Shown piece by piece: positions 23,215 through 32,249 of a stretch of 64,000 bases of DNA. Source of the stretch: Ruminococcus sp. (lineage in GTDB: Bacteria; Bacillota; Clostridia; Oscillospirales; Ruminococcaceae); contig NZ_JAFUAG010000027.1 in assembly GCF_017464355.1 (NCBI RefSeq), positions 62,001 to 126,000 of the forward strand. The letters run 5' to 3'. Position 1 is the stretch's first letter. The number at the start of each line of letters is the position of its first letter. Below the pieces are notes generated by a model. It saw only the letters and a list, made by a program, of their open reading frames with translations. It did no database searches and was not told the origin of the DNA. A program made the position numbers and the translations under genes.

Positions 23215-25515
23215 ATGGAGATAAGGGTACGATTTTCTATAATATTCACTGTGCTGGTGGTCATGCTCATCATCAGTGCGGTGAGGGCATATAAGTCCGA
23301 GCGGAAGATTGGCAAGTCGGTGGCCATGCTGGAACTTTCGCTGCTGCCGCCCCTGCTTGGCAACCTGATAATCATAGGAGCCAGCGTGCGTATCAGGGCA
23401 CTGGTGGGCAGCTATATCTATCTGGTGGGCATGGACATGGTCATGCTGGCGCTGGTAAATTTCACTGATGTCTACTGCACAGGCATAGGCAACGGCCGGC
23501 AGAAGCCTACGGTAGTGTATCTGGGGCTGGTGGCTGATATAGTCCAGCTGCTGCTGAACACCTTTTTCGGCCATGCCTTCGGTATCGAGCCTGTTAACGT
23601 GCAGGGGCTTGACTACTACAGGCTGGTGCCCCGCCTGGGACAGAACATACACCGTGTCGTTGACTACGGGGTGTTCTTCTGTGTCATGCTCATATTCATA
23701 CTGGCCTCGGTGAAGACCTCGCGGCTGTTCCGTGAGAAGTTCACGGTGCTGCTGGGCTCCATGATAGTGGTGGCTGTGTGGCAGACTTTCTACATAATCA
23801 CCCGCAGACCCGTTGACCGTTCCATGATAGGCTACGGTGTGCTGGGGCTGCTGGTCTGCTATCTTTCCATTGACTACAGACCTTTGCGCCTGCTGGACAG
23901 AATGCTCTCGGATATAGTTTCGGATATGAGCGAAGCTCTGTTCGTATATGATCCCACAGGCAGATGTATCTGGGCGAATGCTGAGGGTCAGAGGCTTACG
24001 GGAACTGACGAAAAATCCTTTGAAAAGGCCGAAGCTGCTCTGGCTGAGATATTTGGCACACGAGGCTCTCTCAGCGAAGAATGGAATGAGAACAGGGTCA
24101 TCGGCAGAGGTCACGAGGCTAAGTATTATTCGCTGGAACATCATGTGGTCAACGACAGCGGCGAGCAGATCTCGGGCTCCTATCTGGTGGTGCGTGACAA
24201 TACCGAGGAACAGCGCAGGATAAAGCGGGAGATCTACAATTCCACCCACGACAGCCTGACGGGTCTGTATACCAAGCAGTACCTCTACGAGAGCGTGCGC
24301 TCCATGCTGGAAAATGACCCCGATACGGAATATGCGGCCATATTCGTGGACGTAAAGAACTTCAAGATAGTAAATGACATTTTCAGCACTGCCTTTGGTG
24401 ATATGGCGCTTCTGCAGATAGCGGGCTGGATAAGCAGGGATATGACCGAGAAATGTCTGCTGGGCAGGCTGGCAGGGGATACCTTCGGGGTGTTTCTGCC
24501 TGCGGAGCAGTTTGAGAGAGATAAGCCCAGGATAGAGGAAGACCTGGCAGATTTCGTGGTGACCGACGGCACGGTGGAACATCATCTGGTCATGCACTTA
24601 GGCGTTTACGAAGTCACCGAAAGGGACGTAGATGTGTCGGTGATGTTCGACAGGGCGCACCTGGCATTATCTACCATAACCGATGACTACAACACCCCCA
24701 TAGCCTACTATGACAAGGATCTGCGTGACAAGATACTCTGGGAGCAGAGGATAACCGCAGGCCTGCGGGAAGCTATCGAGACAAGACAGCTGAGGCCCTA
24801 CCTGCAGCCCATAACCGACAGAAATGCAAAGGTAGTGGGTGCCGAGGCGCTGGCTCGCTGGATACACCCCGAGCAGGGCTTCATGCCGCCTTCGAGCTTT
24901 ATACCCATATTCGAGAAAAACGGCATGATAACCGAAGTGGACAAGCATATGTGGCGCTGTGCCTGCGAGATACTGGCAGGCTGGAAAGGAAAGCACGACG
25001 ACCTGTTCATATCGGTGAACATCTCCCCGAAGGATTTCTACTTCATCGATGTGGTGGGGGAGATAAAGGGTCTGGTGGAGGAATACGGCATCGACCCCGT
25101 AAAGCTTCGTATAGAAGTCACCGAGACCGTCATGATGAACGACCCCGAGGAAAGCATGAAGATGCTGGCGGAGTTCAGGCGGCTGGGATTTATAGTGGAA
25201 ATGGACGATTTCGGCAGCGGCTATTCGTCACTGAACCTGCTTAAAGATATGCCTGTGGACGTGCTTAAGATAGACATGAGATTTCTGTCTGTCACAGGCA
25301 GCTCGGATAAGGGCAGGACCATAGTCGGAAATATAATCAGGCTCTCTGAGGAACTGGAGATATCTTCCCTTACCGAGGGCGTTGAGACCGAGCAGCAGTA
25401 CTATAGTCTGGCGGATATGGGCTGCAGGCTGTTTCAGGGGTACTATTTTGCAAAGCCCATGCCTCTGGAAGAATTTGAAGAGTTCGCCTTTGGCAACGAA
25501 AAGCGAACAGAGTGA
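23215..25515 (+). CDS. Membrane PAS-GGDEF-EAL protein, probable c-di-GMP phosphodiesterase
   Basis: 766 aa. I start it at ATG 23215 because the open frame from 23077 overlaps the -10. The N-terminal ~220 residues hold about seven membrane segments, a PAS domain follows (~235-340), then a GGDEF domain whose signature is degraded to AGDTF (~residue 422), and an EAL domain with GAEALARW (~541), NISPKDF, IEVTETVMM, DDFGSGYSS and EGVET intact. It probably hydrolyses c-di-GMP, with the degenerate GGDEF in a regulatory role. A GGDEF protein with intact signature begins 14 nt downstream. Confidence 0.9.
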   Translation: MEIRVRFSIIFTVLVVMLIISAVRAYKSERKIGKSVAMLELSLLPPLLGNLIIIGASVRIRALVGSYIYLVGMDMVMLALVNFTDVYCTGIGNGRQKPTVVYLGLVADIVQLLLNTFFGHAFGIEPVNVQGLDYYRLVPRLGQNIHRVVDYGVFFCVMLIFILASVKTSRLFREKFTVLLGSMIVVAVWQTFYIITRRPVDRSMIGYGVLGLLVCYLSIDYRPLRLLDRMLSDIVSDMSEALFVYDPTGRCIWANAEGQRLTGTDEKSFEKAEAALAEIFGTRGSLSEEWNENRVIGRGHEAKYYSLEHHVVNDSGEQISGSYLVVRDNTEEQRRIKREIYNSTHDSLTGLYTKQYLYESVRSMLENDPDTEYAAIFVDVKNFKIVNDIFSTAFGDMALLQIAGWISRDMTEKCLLGRLAGDTFGVFLPAEQFERDKPRIEEDLADFVVTDGTVEHHLVMHLGVYEVTERDVDVSVMFDRAHLALSTITDDYNTPIAYYDKDLRDKILWEQRITAGLREAIETRQLRPYLQPITDRNAKVVGAEALARWIHPEQGFMPPSSFIPIFEKNGMITEVDKHMWRCACEILAGWKGKHDDLFISVNISPKDFYFIDVVGEIKGLVEEYGIDPVKLRIEVTETVMMNDPEESMKMLAEFRRLGFIVEMDDFGSGYSSLNLLKDMPVDVLKIDMRFLSVTGSSDKGRTIVGNIIRLSEELEISSLTEGVETEQQYYSLADMGCRLFQGYYFAKPMPLEEFEEFAFGNEKRTE

Positions 25516-25529
25516 AAGGATGACTCATC

Positions 25530-26930
25530 GTGAATGTGGAAAACTATAAAGCTTTTGCGGATAACTTAAAGCCCATGACCTGTATCATGTCTGTCAGGAG
25601 GGAACCCGATGTCCCCTATGGTGAGATACGCATAGTCACAGGCAATGCAGCCTATTTTCAGGCGGGTGCGAAGTGGAGCAACGAGGCACTGGGGGAGCAG
25701 AGGTTCGTGCCAAACCAGCCCTATGAGACCTACATACCCAAAAACCTGAACTTTGAGGAGTATTGCTACAGGTCTGCACTGCTGGGGGAGACCCTGCATT
25801 CTTACCTTAAGCCCGATTATTCGGGGTTCTGGATACATACGAACTATATCCCACTGAATTCCGATGAGGAGGACATAGGCTACTGTGCCTACACCATGGA
25901 GTTTGAAACAGACGGTGACGTAGGCGGCATGACAGCCCTTTCTCCCGACATAATGCGCAACGTGCTGAGGACCTGTATAGAGCTGAAAAAGTCCGAAAAC
26001 TTCGAGGAGTCTGCTGACAAGGTCATACATGATATCAGGGAGATGACCAATGCCCACCACTGCTGCATACTGCTGACGGATTTTGACCAGCGTCAGTGCT
26101 CGGTGCTGTGCGAAGCCCTCAGCGAGGATACAGACCTTGTTTCCATGAACATTTATGCCGATGAGGATTTCATCGACATAGCGGCCACCTGGGACGACAC
26201 CATAGCAGGGGACACCTGTATCATCATGAATGAGGAAAGGGACTGGGAGGATCTGAAAAAGCGCAACTCACTGTGGTATCAGTCACTGCGTGATGCGGGT
26301 GCGAAGAGCATGGTGCTGCTCCCCCTGAGATCCCAGGGCAGCAGCCTGGGCTACCTCTGGGCAATAAACTATGATGTCAGCAACACCGTCAAGATAAAGG
26401 AGACCCTGGAACTTACAGCCTACTTCCTGGCCTCTGAGATAGCAAACTATCAGCTGGTAGGCAAGCTCAAAAGTATGAGCCTCATCGATATGCTCACGGG
26501 GGTGGGCAACCGCAATGCCCTCAATGAGAGCATAGAGCATATCAAGGAGAAATGTGCGGGGGACAGATATGCTGTGATCTTTGCAGATGTGAATTCACTG
26601 AAAGAGACCAACGACTGCAAAGGCCATTCCGCAGGAGATCTGCTGCTTAGGCGCTCAGCCGTAGCATTGCAGGCAGCTTTCCCTGTTTACCCCTTCGGAG
26701 AGGTCTTCCGTGTAGGCGGCGATGAGTTCGTGGTCATAGCAAGCTGCAAAGATGAAACCGCTATACTCGAAGGGGTGGAATGTCTGAAAAAACGTTCCCG
26801 CAAAAACGACGGTATCAGCATAGCCCTGGGCTGCTGCATCGACGTGGGCGCTAACATCAGCGAAGCCATTCAGAAAGCCGATGAGATAATGTACGAGGAC
26901 AAGCGTACCTACCACGACTCACGGGATTGA
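25530..26930 (+). CDS. GGDEF diguanylate cyclase with N-terminal sensor region
   Basis: 466 aa from GTG 25530, nine bases after GAAAGGA. The first ~130 residues look PAS-like, residues ~150-300 look GAF-like, and the C-terminal GGDEF domain carries MLTGVGNRNAL, FADVNSLKETND and the intact active site RVGGDEFVV. No membrane span, so a cytosolic cyclase. It shares a transcript with the phosphodiesterase upstream, so synthesis and breakdown of c-di-GMP may be controlled together. Hairpin at 26941..26968 follows. Confidence 0.9.
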   Translation: MNVENYKAFADNLKPMTCIMSVRREPDVPYGEIRIVTGNAAYFQAGAKWSNEALGEQRFVPNQPYETYIPKNLNFEEYCYRSALLGETLHSYLKPDYSGFWIHTNYIPLNSDEEDIGYCAYTMEFETDGDVGGMTALSPDIMRNVLRTCIELKKSENFEESADKVIHDIREMTNAHHCCILLTDFDQRQCSVLCEALSEDTDLVSMNIYADEDFIDIAATWDDTIAGDTCIIMNEERDWEDLKKRNSLWYQSLRDAGAKSMVLLPLRSQGSSLGYLWAINYDVSNTVKIKETLELTAYFLASEIANYQLVGKLKSMSLIDMLTGVGNRNALNESIEHIKEKCAGDRYAVIFADVNSLKETNDCKGHSAGDLLLRRSAVALQAAFPVYPFGEVFRVGGDEFVVIASCKDETAILEGVECLKKRSRKNDGISIALGCCIDVGANISEAIQKADEIMYEDKRTYHDSRD

Positions 26931-26940
26931 CAGACAATAA

Positions 26941-26975
26941 CAAGCGTCGCCCGTACAGGCGGCGCTTGAAATTTT
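26941..26975 (+). terminator. Terminator after the diguanylate cyclase
   Basis: CAAGCGTCGCC (26941-26951) pairs with GGCGGCGCTTG (26958-26968); AAATTTTCT follows. Confidence 0.7.
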
Positions 26976-27026
26976 CTGCGGGATATGGTAGACTATATAT
27001 CACAGGCAGGAAAGGGAGCTGGTAGT

Positions 27027-27821
27027 ATGGCTGAGATCATTGAGATAAAGGATACTTCGGGAGAGGAGCTGCTGCCCTACACAGATACGGCGGAGCTTTC
27101 ACTGAAAGGGGCGGGGCTGTTCGTGGCGGAGAGCCCGAAGGTCATACGCACGGCACTTGATGCGGGGTATGAGCCTGTTTCGCTGCTGGCGGAGAAGAAG
27201 TACATCACGGGGCAGGCCGCAGATATCATCGCCCGCCTGGGGGAGGTGCCTGTGTTCTCGGCGGACAAGGCGCTGCTGATCGAGCTGACGGGCTATAAGC
27301 TGACCCAGGGTGTGCTGTGCGCCATGAAGCGTAAGCCGCTGCCCCAGGCTTCTCCTGAGGGGGTGCGCAGGGTGGCGGTGCTGGAGGACATCATGAACCA
27401 GACAAATGTGGGAGCCATATTCCGTTCGGCGGCAGCCATGGGCATAGACGAGGTACTGCTGACCGAGGGCTGCAGCGACCCGCTGTTCCGCCGCACCATC
27501 AGGGTCAGCATGGGCACGGTATTTCAGGTGCCCTGGAGGTTCGCAGGCAGGTCTGAGGAAGATTACATCAACCGTCTGCGGGGGGAAGGCTTCATCACCG
27601 CCGCCATGGCGCTGAGGCCTGATACTCTGAGCATAGATGACAAAAGGCTGAAAACTGCGGATAAGCTGGCGATAGTCCTTGGGACCGAGGGCGACGGCCT
27701 GAAAGATAAGACCATCGCAGAATGCGACTATACCGTAAAAATACCCATGGCACACGGTGTAGATTCACTGAACGTGGCTGCCGCAGGAGCTGTGGCTTTC
27801 TGGGAAACAAGGGCGAGATAG
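27027..27821 (+). CDS. TrmH/SpoU-family RNA 2'-O-methyltransferase
   Basis: 264 aa; ATG 27027 follows AAGGGAG, while the frame from 26985 lacks a ribosome site. The three SPOUT motifs are present: NVGAIFRSAAAMGID (motif 1, with the catalytic Arg), AIVLGTEGDGL (motif 2) and IPMAHGVDSLNVAAAGAV (motif 3), forming the knotted SAM site. The N-terminal ~100 aa resemble an RNA-binding substrate domain. It would methylate a ribose in rRNA or tRNA; which one is not clear. It is transcribed alone. Confidence 0.92.
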   Translation: MAEIIEIKDTSGEELLPYTDTAELSLKGAGLFVAESPKVIRTALDAGYEPVSLLAEKKYITGQAADIIARLGEVPVFSADKALLIELTGYKLTQGVLCAMKRKPLPQASPEGVRRVAVLEDIMNQTNVGAIFRSAAAMGIDEVLLTEGCSDPLFRRTIRVSMGTVFQVPWRFAGRSEEDYINRLRGEGFITAAMALRPDTLSIDDKRLKTADKLAIVLGTEGDGLKDKTIAECDYTVKIPMAHGVDSLNVAAAGAVAFWETRAR

Positions 27822-27852
27822 TACAACTTTTTGAATTTTTTGTGATTTGATA

Positions 27853-27881
27853 TTGACAAATGCCCTAAAAAGGTGTATCAT
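27853..27881 (+). promoter_or_regulatory. Promoter of the dockerin gene
   Basis: TTGACA (27853-27858), 17 bases, TATCAT (27876-27881). Confidence 0.7.
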
Positions 27882-27938
27882 AATATAAGTGTTAAAATTT
27901 TATCACAATTTCAATTTTTGTTACAGGAGATGTTTTCT

Positions 27939-28232
27939 ATGAAGATCAGAAAGATAGCTGCTGCTGTATGCGCAGCTGTGATCATGGGTACAATGGGCAC
28001 ACTCAGCGCCTGGGCAGGCAACGTTATCTACGGCGATGTTGACCTCAACGGCGAGATCAACGTTACTGACGTTGTGAAGATTGCGGCTCATGTAAAGAGC
28101 ATCAAGCCTCTCGTGGGTGAAGAACTGAGAGCTGCTGACGTAAACGGTGACGGCAATGTGGATATTACCGATGTTGTAATGGTCGCTGCCCATGTCAAGA
28201 ATATCAAGCCTATAGTTCAGAGAAAGAACTGA
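27939..28232 (+). CDS. Secreted free-standing dockerin
   Basis: 97 aa from ATG 27939 after AGGAGAT; the frame upstream to 27873 overlaps the -10. A signal peptide ends near AWAG (~residue 27). The entire mature part (~70 aa) is a dockerin: two Ca2+-binding repeats, DVDLNGEINVTDVVKIAAHV and DVNGDGNVDITDVVMVAAHV, with a KxIKP extension after each. Dockerins bind cohesins of cellulosome scaffoldins. Here there is no enzyme or binding module attached, and its own promoter and terminator flank the gene. It may occupy or regulate cohesin sites, or serve as an adaptor; that is inference. Confidence 0.92.
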   Translation: MKIRKIAAAVCAAVIMGTMGTLSAWAGNVIYGDVDLNGEINVTDVVKIAAHVKSIKPLVGEELRAADVNGDGNVDITDVVMVAAHVKNIKPIVQRKN

Positions 28233-28262
28233 CAGGAAAAAATGTACAGATAAGTAACATTG

Positions 28263-28297
28263 ACGGCACATCTGTAAATTGCAGATGTGCCGTTTTA
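28263..28297 (+). terminator. Terminator after the dockerin gene
   Basis: ACGGCACATCTG (28263-28274) and CAGATGTGCCGT (28282-28293) form a perfect 12-bp stem followed by TTT. Downstream, AACGGC recurs at 28317, 28347 and 28368 before the next promoter. Confidence 0.85.
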
Positions 28298-28413
28298 ATG
28301 CTCAGAAAACGCTTTTAACGGCCGTAATTGTTGCCGAAATGGCAAAAACGGCAGTGCGGCTGGACGAAACGGCACAAAAGCCGCCGTAAAAGCTGCCGCT
28401 GAGTGTCGGGCTA

Positions 28414-28443
28414 TTGACAAATGCGGCCCAAATGTGATAGAAT
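28414..28443 (+). promoter_or_regulatory. Promoter of the 28484 gene
   Basis: TTGACA (28414-28419), 18 bases, TAGAAT (28438-28443). Confidence 0.65.
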
Positions 28444-28483
28444 AGTGAATAAGCAGACGACGTTCGTGAATGGGGGTGAGTGT

Positions 28484-29041
28484 GTGAAAAAGTATGCTGT
28501 ATATCGTTCGTCAACGGGCTATTACTGCAATGAGTATCACGACACTCTCGATAGCCTGAAAGGTACCCAGTTCGAGAACAGGGTGAAGGAAGAGCAGCTG
28601 CCTGTGGTGCTTGACGGCAACGGGGGCTACTATGCTTTTAAAGAGGACGACTATAATTTCGTCAAGATAATCGAATCGGATAAGAAGTACCCCCTGCCTG
28701 TGGAGAAAATGTATTTCAAGAACGATGACAACTTCAAGCTCGGCTGGATGTCACCTCAGGGGGATACCTATTCCTGCGAGTATTACGGACATAACCGCTG
28801 TGCCATGATGCTGGCAGACAAATTCATACCCGGGGCAAGGTTCCCTGAAAGGGCGCTTGGCAAGGCAGGCTGGATAAAGGTCATAGACTCCTGGGACGGC
28901 ACCCAGCGTCAGCACGGCCAGTTCGTCTATTCGCTGACAGGGAAGATCACCAAGCAGCAGGCAGATAAGCTGTTCGATATAGGCCTCTATTTCAATGAAG
29001 AGGTGCAGCGGCTGGTCAATGACTGCGAGAATGACTGGTGA
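28484..29041 (+). CDS. Hypothetical cytosolic protein
   Basis: 185 aa from GTG 28484 preceded by GGGGGTGAG; the frame from 28421 overlaps the -10. No signal peptide or membrane span. Rich in Tyr, Asp and Lys; a middle segment (HNRCAMMLADKFIPGARFP) and an Asp-Gln-Ala-Asp C-terminus do not match a family I know. It stands alone between its own promoter and a terminator at 29077..29113. Confidence 0.7.
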   Translation: MKKYAVYRSSTGYYCNEYHDTLDSLKGTQFENRVKEEQLPVVLDGNGGYYAFKEDDYNFVKIIESDKKYPLPVEKMYFKNDDNFKLGWMSPQGDTYSCEYYGHNRCAMMLADKFIPGARFPERALGKAGWIKVIDSWDGTQRQHGQFVYSLTGKITKQQADKLFDIGLYFNEEVQRLVNDCENDW

Positions 29042-29076
29042 TATGCTGAGGATATAAGTATTTTAGCAAATAGCAT

Positions 29077-29113
29077 AAAACTCCGTTCGCACAATTAGCG
29101 GACGGAGTTTTAA
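29077..29113 (+). terminator. Terminator after the 28484 gene
   Basis: AAAACTCCGT (29077-29086) pairs with ACGGAGTTTT (29102-29111); T-rich on both ends, so possibly bidirectional. Confidence 0.8.
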
Positions 29114-29159
29114 ACTGAATTTTGTGAAAAATCAACAAAAAACATCGGCTAATTTCTGC

Positions 29160-29189
29160 GTTCAGACAAACTGAACGAATTTGTATAAT
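29160..29189 (+). promoter_or_regulatory. Inverted repeat next to a possible upstream promoter
   Basis: GTTCAG (29160-29165) and CTGAAC (29171-29176) around five bases, followed by TATAAT (29184-29189) without a good -35. Possible distal, activator-dependent promoter for the DivIVA-like gene. The rest of 29114-29320 is AT-rich with no ORF. Confidence 0.3.
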
Positions 29190-29320
29190 TTAAATAAATT
29201 GTGAATGATAATTCTGGAAAAAAGTCGCAAATTTTGGGCGGTCACACAAGAGAAATCTTAACTAACTGAACTATTTTGCATAAAACGTCGAAAAATCTTC
29301 GGGATTTGTGAAAAAATCTA

Positions 29321-29349
29321 TTGACAATTGTGAAAAAAAGTTTTATACT
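29321..29349 (+). promoter_or_regulatory. Promoter of the DivIVA-like/hydrogenase-sensor operon
   Basis: TTGACA (29321-29326), 17 bases, TATACT (29344-29349); leader of ~100 nt to ATG 29458. Confidence 0.75.
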
Positions 29350-29457
29350 TATTAATGTAAATTTATATGAATGTGCCTTAATGCGCCTGTTCGTGTAAAG
29401 ATTGAATATTCTGCCGCTGTCGGAAGAAAACGGCGGTATCAGGAGGAATGATATACA

Positions 29458-30480
29458 ATGGCGGAAACCAGATTTATCAAGACGGTCGAGTTCGGCGGTT
29501 ATGACAGAAACGACGTTATCAAGAGATTGGAATTTCTGAACACCCAGGTGTTCGATCTTAAAAATGAACTGCGTGAGACCAAGCTGATAATGGAGGAGTA
29601 CAAGAAGGGCTCCGACGAAGAAAAGGCTCACGAGACCGTGCTGGCACAGGAAAAGGTAAAGCTGACCAGCCTGCAGGTGCAGAATGAAACTACTTCCGCT
29701 AAGCTGAAAGCAGCTGAGGAAGACAAGGCTAAGCTCAGTGAAGAACTGGCTGCCCTTAAGGCTGCCCACGAAGAGATGACCAAGGAGCTGGAAGATGTAA
29801 AGAGCAAGCTGAGCGCATATGAGGCAGATAACGAAGCTACTGCCCTGAGCCAGGTGTTCATAGCAGCACAGGCTTCCGCTAATGCCGTTGTTGCCAATGC
29901 CAATAAAGAGGCTGAGGACAAGAAGGCACAGTGCGACCAGCTGGTCAAGGATATGATAGATGATGCTAACCATACAGCAGCCGAGATAGTCTATGAGGCC
30001 GAAAAGAAGGCCGCTGAGACCGAGGCTGAGAGCAAGAACGCTTCCGAGAAGATGAAGGTGGCTTCCAATAACCTGAGAGCTGCCATGCTGACCGATGTGG
30101 AAGAACTGAGCAAGCAGATGACCCAGCTGAATGAAGCTTTTGAACTGCTGAAGAACAAGAGCGACGAAGCTACAAAGCTGCTTCAGACCACCGAGAGCAA
30201 GCTGACAGCAGGCGGTGTTCCCGAGTTTAAACTGCCCGAGACCTTCGAGGCACAGCTGCCCGATGCTCCCGAGCCCAGAAAGCCTTCCGAGCAGAACAAG
30301 AAGTCCAATGCCAAGCTGGACGAACTCCAGAAAATGGCAGCTGCACTGGCAGGCGGCGGTGACACAGGCGAAAAGGCTGAGGAAGCTGCTGAGGAAAAAT
30401 CTGAAGAACCCAAGGAAGAGAAAAAATCAGGCGGTGTTGACCTGGCAGATCTGCTGAAACAGGCGGACGCGCTGAAATAA
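29458..30480 (+). CDS. DivIVA-like coiled-coil protein
   Basis: 340 aa from ATG 29458 after AGGAGG. The N-terminus has the membrane-targeting pattern of DivIVA (FGGYDRNDVIKRLEFL, ~12-27), then a long coiled coil (~30-130), an Ala-rich amphipathic middle (~135-230) and a Pro/Glu/Lys-rich tail ending DLADLLKQADALK. DivIVA-family proteins mark curved membranes at poles and septa and recruit partners. It is the first gene of an operon with the hydrogenase-like sensor, so it may localise that protein. That partnership is inference. Confidence 0.75.
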   Translation: MAETRFIKTVEFGGYDRNDVIKRLEFLNTQVFDLKNELRETKLIMEEYKKGSDEEKAHETVLAQEKVKLTSLQVQNETTSAKLKAAEEDKAKLSEELAALKAAHEEMTKELEDVKSKLSAYEADNEATALSQVFIAAQASANAVVANANKEAEDKKAQCDQLVKDMIDDANHTAAEIVYEAEKKAAETEAESKNASEKMKVASNNLRAAMLTDVEELSKQMTQLNEAFELLKNKSDEATKLLQTTESKLTAGGVPEFKLPETFEAQLPDAPEPRKPSEQNKKSNAKLDELQKMAAALAGGGDTGEKAEEAAEEKSEEPKEEKKSGGVDLADLLKQADALK

Positions 30481-30529
30481 TATAAGGTTTGGGTAAGCTC
30501 GCAGAGGCGGGCGGTAAGGAGTGTATATT

Positions 30530-32212
30530 ATGAGTGAAATGATTATTGTCAGACCTGACAAGTGCGTAGGCTGTAATGCGTGTGTGAGATCATGTCCCGC
30601 ACCCGAGGCCAATATAACCAAAATGGTCGAGGGCGGCAGGTTCATCACCACCGTAAACCCCGACAGATGTATCGCCTGCGGCGAGTGCGTCAAGACCTGT
30701 AATCACGGCGCGAGAGACTACATAGATGATACAGATGAATGCATGAGCAGACTGGAAAAGGAAAAGCTGATAATCATGGCTACCCCCGCTATAAAGTCTG
30801 TTTACCCCACTAAGTGGAAGGGAATACTTGACTGGTTCCGCAAGAAGGGCTGCCTTATCTATGACGTATCTTTCGGCGCTGATATCTGCACCTGGGCTCA
30901 CCTGAGGGCTATCGAGCAGAAGAAGGTCGGCAACGTTATCACCCAGCCCTGCGCTGCCATAGTAAAGTATGTTGAGACCTATCAGCCCAAGCTGCTGGCT
31001 AACCTTTCTCCCATACACAGCCCTATCTCCTGCGGTGCTACCTATATCAAGAAGTACCTGAGGAGAAATAACCCCATAGCTGTGCTTTCTCCCTGTATCG
31101 CCAAGAAGAATGAGTTCGAGGAAACAGGCCTTGTGGATTACAACGTTACCTTCCGCAAGCTGAGCGAGTATTTCGAGAAAAACGGCATTACTATCCCCGT
31201 ATCCAATGCGGAGGAGTATGAGTATAAGTTCGATGACCAGCAGGGTCAGATGGGTGCGGTATACCCCCGTCCCGGCGGACTCAGAGATAATATCTGGCTG
31301 CATAACCCCGATATAAATATCACTACTTCCGAGGGTGTACACAAGGTATATCCCGAGCTGGATATGTACGCCGAGATGCCCGATTTCAAGCACCCTGAGG
31401 TGTTCGATGTGCTTTCCTGCGAATTCGGCTGCAACGAAGGTCCCGGCACTGCCACTACCCAGAGCATTTTCGATATCATGCTGACCATGAAGGAAGTCGA
31501 GAAGGAGGCCAAGAGCCGCCAGAAGTCAGGCTTTATGGGCAGAGGCGACGACAGGCTGTTCAAGAAGTTCGATGATGAGCTGAAGCTCAATGACTTCCTG
31601 AGAAACTACAAGCCCGTTACCCCCACTCCTGTGCCTACCGAAAGACAGCTCGAAAGCGTATACGAGAGCATGGGCAAGCATGAAGAGGCTGACAGACATT
31701 ATGACTGCCGTGCCTGCGGATACAGGACCTGCCGCGATATGGCTATCGCTATCTACAGAGGTCTGAATACTCCCGATAACTGCGTTATCCACGCTAAGTA
31801 TGTCATGGTGGCAAGGCACAGCCAGCTGGCTGAACAGCATGAGAAACTGGCTGAGATAACCTATGAGTGTCTTGAACTTTCCGATAAGCTCAAGGGCAGC
31901 GTTGACAGCATAATGAAGAATATGGAAACTATCGGTGACTCCACCTCCAAGACCAGTGAGAGAGCAGGTGTCGTAAGGGATCTGCTGCAGAACGTAGTTT
32001 CTTTCTGCCACGATAATTCCACCATGGATTCGGGCAGCGTTTCTCAGCTGATAACTATACTGGAGACCACTATCTCCGCTTTCAGTGCCCTGGACGACAA
32101 CGTTAACGCTACTAACGAAAGCTCGGGCATAATCAAGAATTCTATCAGCGATATAACCAATCTTGTTGAGGAGATAAACCAGACTCTCCACAAGTCTACT
32201 GAGAAGAAGTGA
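30530..32212 (+). CDS. Sensory [FeFe]-hydrogenase-like protein with chemoreceptor-like tail
   Basis: 560 aa from ATG 30530, eight bases after AAGGAG. Order: two [4Fe-4S] ferredoxin motifs (CVGCNACVRSCP and CIACGECVKTC), a hydrogenase H-cluster domain (~75-400) with L1-like QPCAAIVKYVETY, L2 PCIAKKNEF and L3-like CEFGCNEGPG, so four candidate H-cluster cysteines are kept; a further Fe-S-type domain CRACGYRTCRDMA (~395-425); then ~130 residues of coiled coil (LEKLAEITYE to the C-terminus) like an MCP signalling tail without a membrane segment. This fits the group C/D sensory hydrogenases rather than a bulk H2 enzyme. No maturases (hydEFG) lie nearby. Confidence 0.8.
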   Translation: MSEMIIVRPDKCVGCNACVRSCPAPEANITKMVEGGRFITTVNPDRCIACGECVKTCNHGARDYIDDTDECMSRLEKEKLIIMATPAIKSVYPTKWKGILDWFRKKGCLIYDVSFGADICTWAHLRAIEQKKVGNVITQPCAAIVKYVETYQPKLLANLSPIHSPISCGATYIKKYLRRNNPIAVLSPCIAKKNEFEETGLVDYNVTFRKLSEYFEKNGITIPVSNAEEYEYKFDDQQGQMGAVYPRPGGLRDNIWLHNPDINITTSEGVHKVYPELDMYAEMPDFKHPEVFDVLSCEFGCNEGPGTATTQSIFDIMLTMKEVEKEAKSRQKSGFMGRGDDRLFKKFDDELKLNDFLRNYKPVTPTPVPTERQLESVYESMGKHEEADRHYDCRACGYRTCRDMAIAIYRGLNTPDNCVIHAKYVMVARHSQLAEQHEKLAEITYECLELSDKLKGSVDSIMKNMETIGDSTSKTSERAGVVRDLLQNVVSFCHDNSTMDSGSVSQLITILETTISAFSALDDNVNATNESSGIIKNSISDITNLVEEINQTLHKSTEKK

Positions 32213-32249
32213 CAGTCCGTCCCGAACGGGACAGAAAGGTCGGTGCATC

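Noticed and set aside
23173-24597. 474-aa minus-strand ORF
   Set aside because: Antisense shadow of the GGDEF-EAL gene; His/Gln-rich, no start signals, and the plus-strand protein has clear domains.
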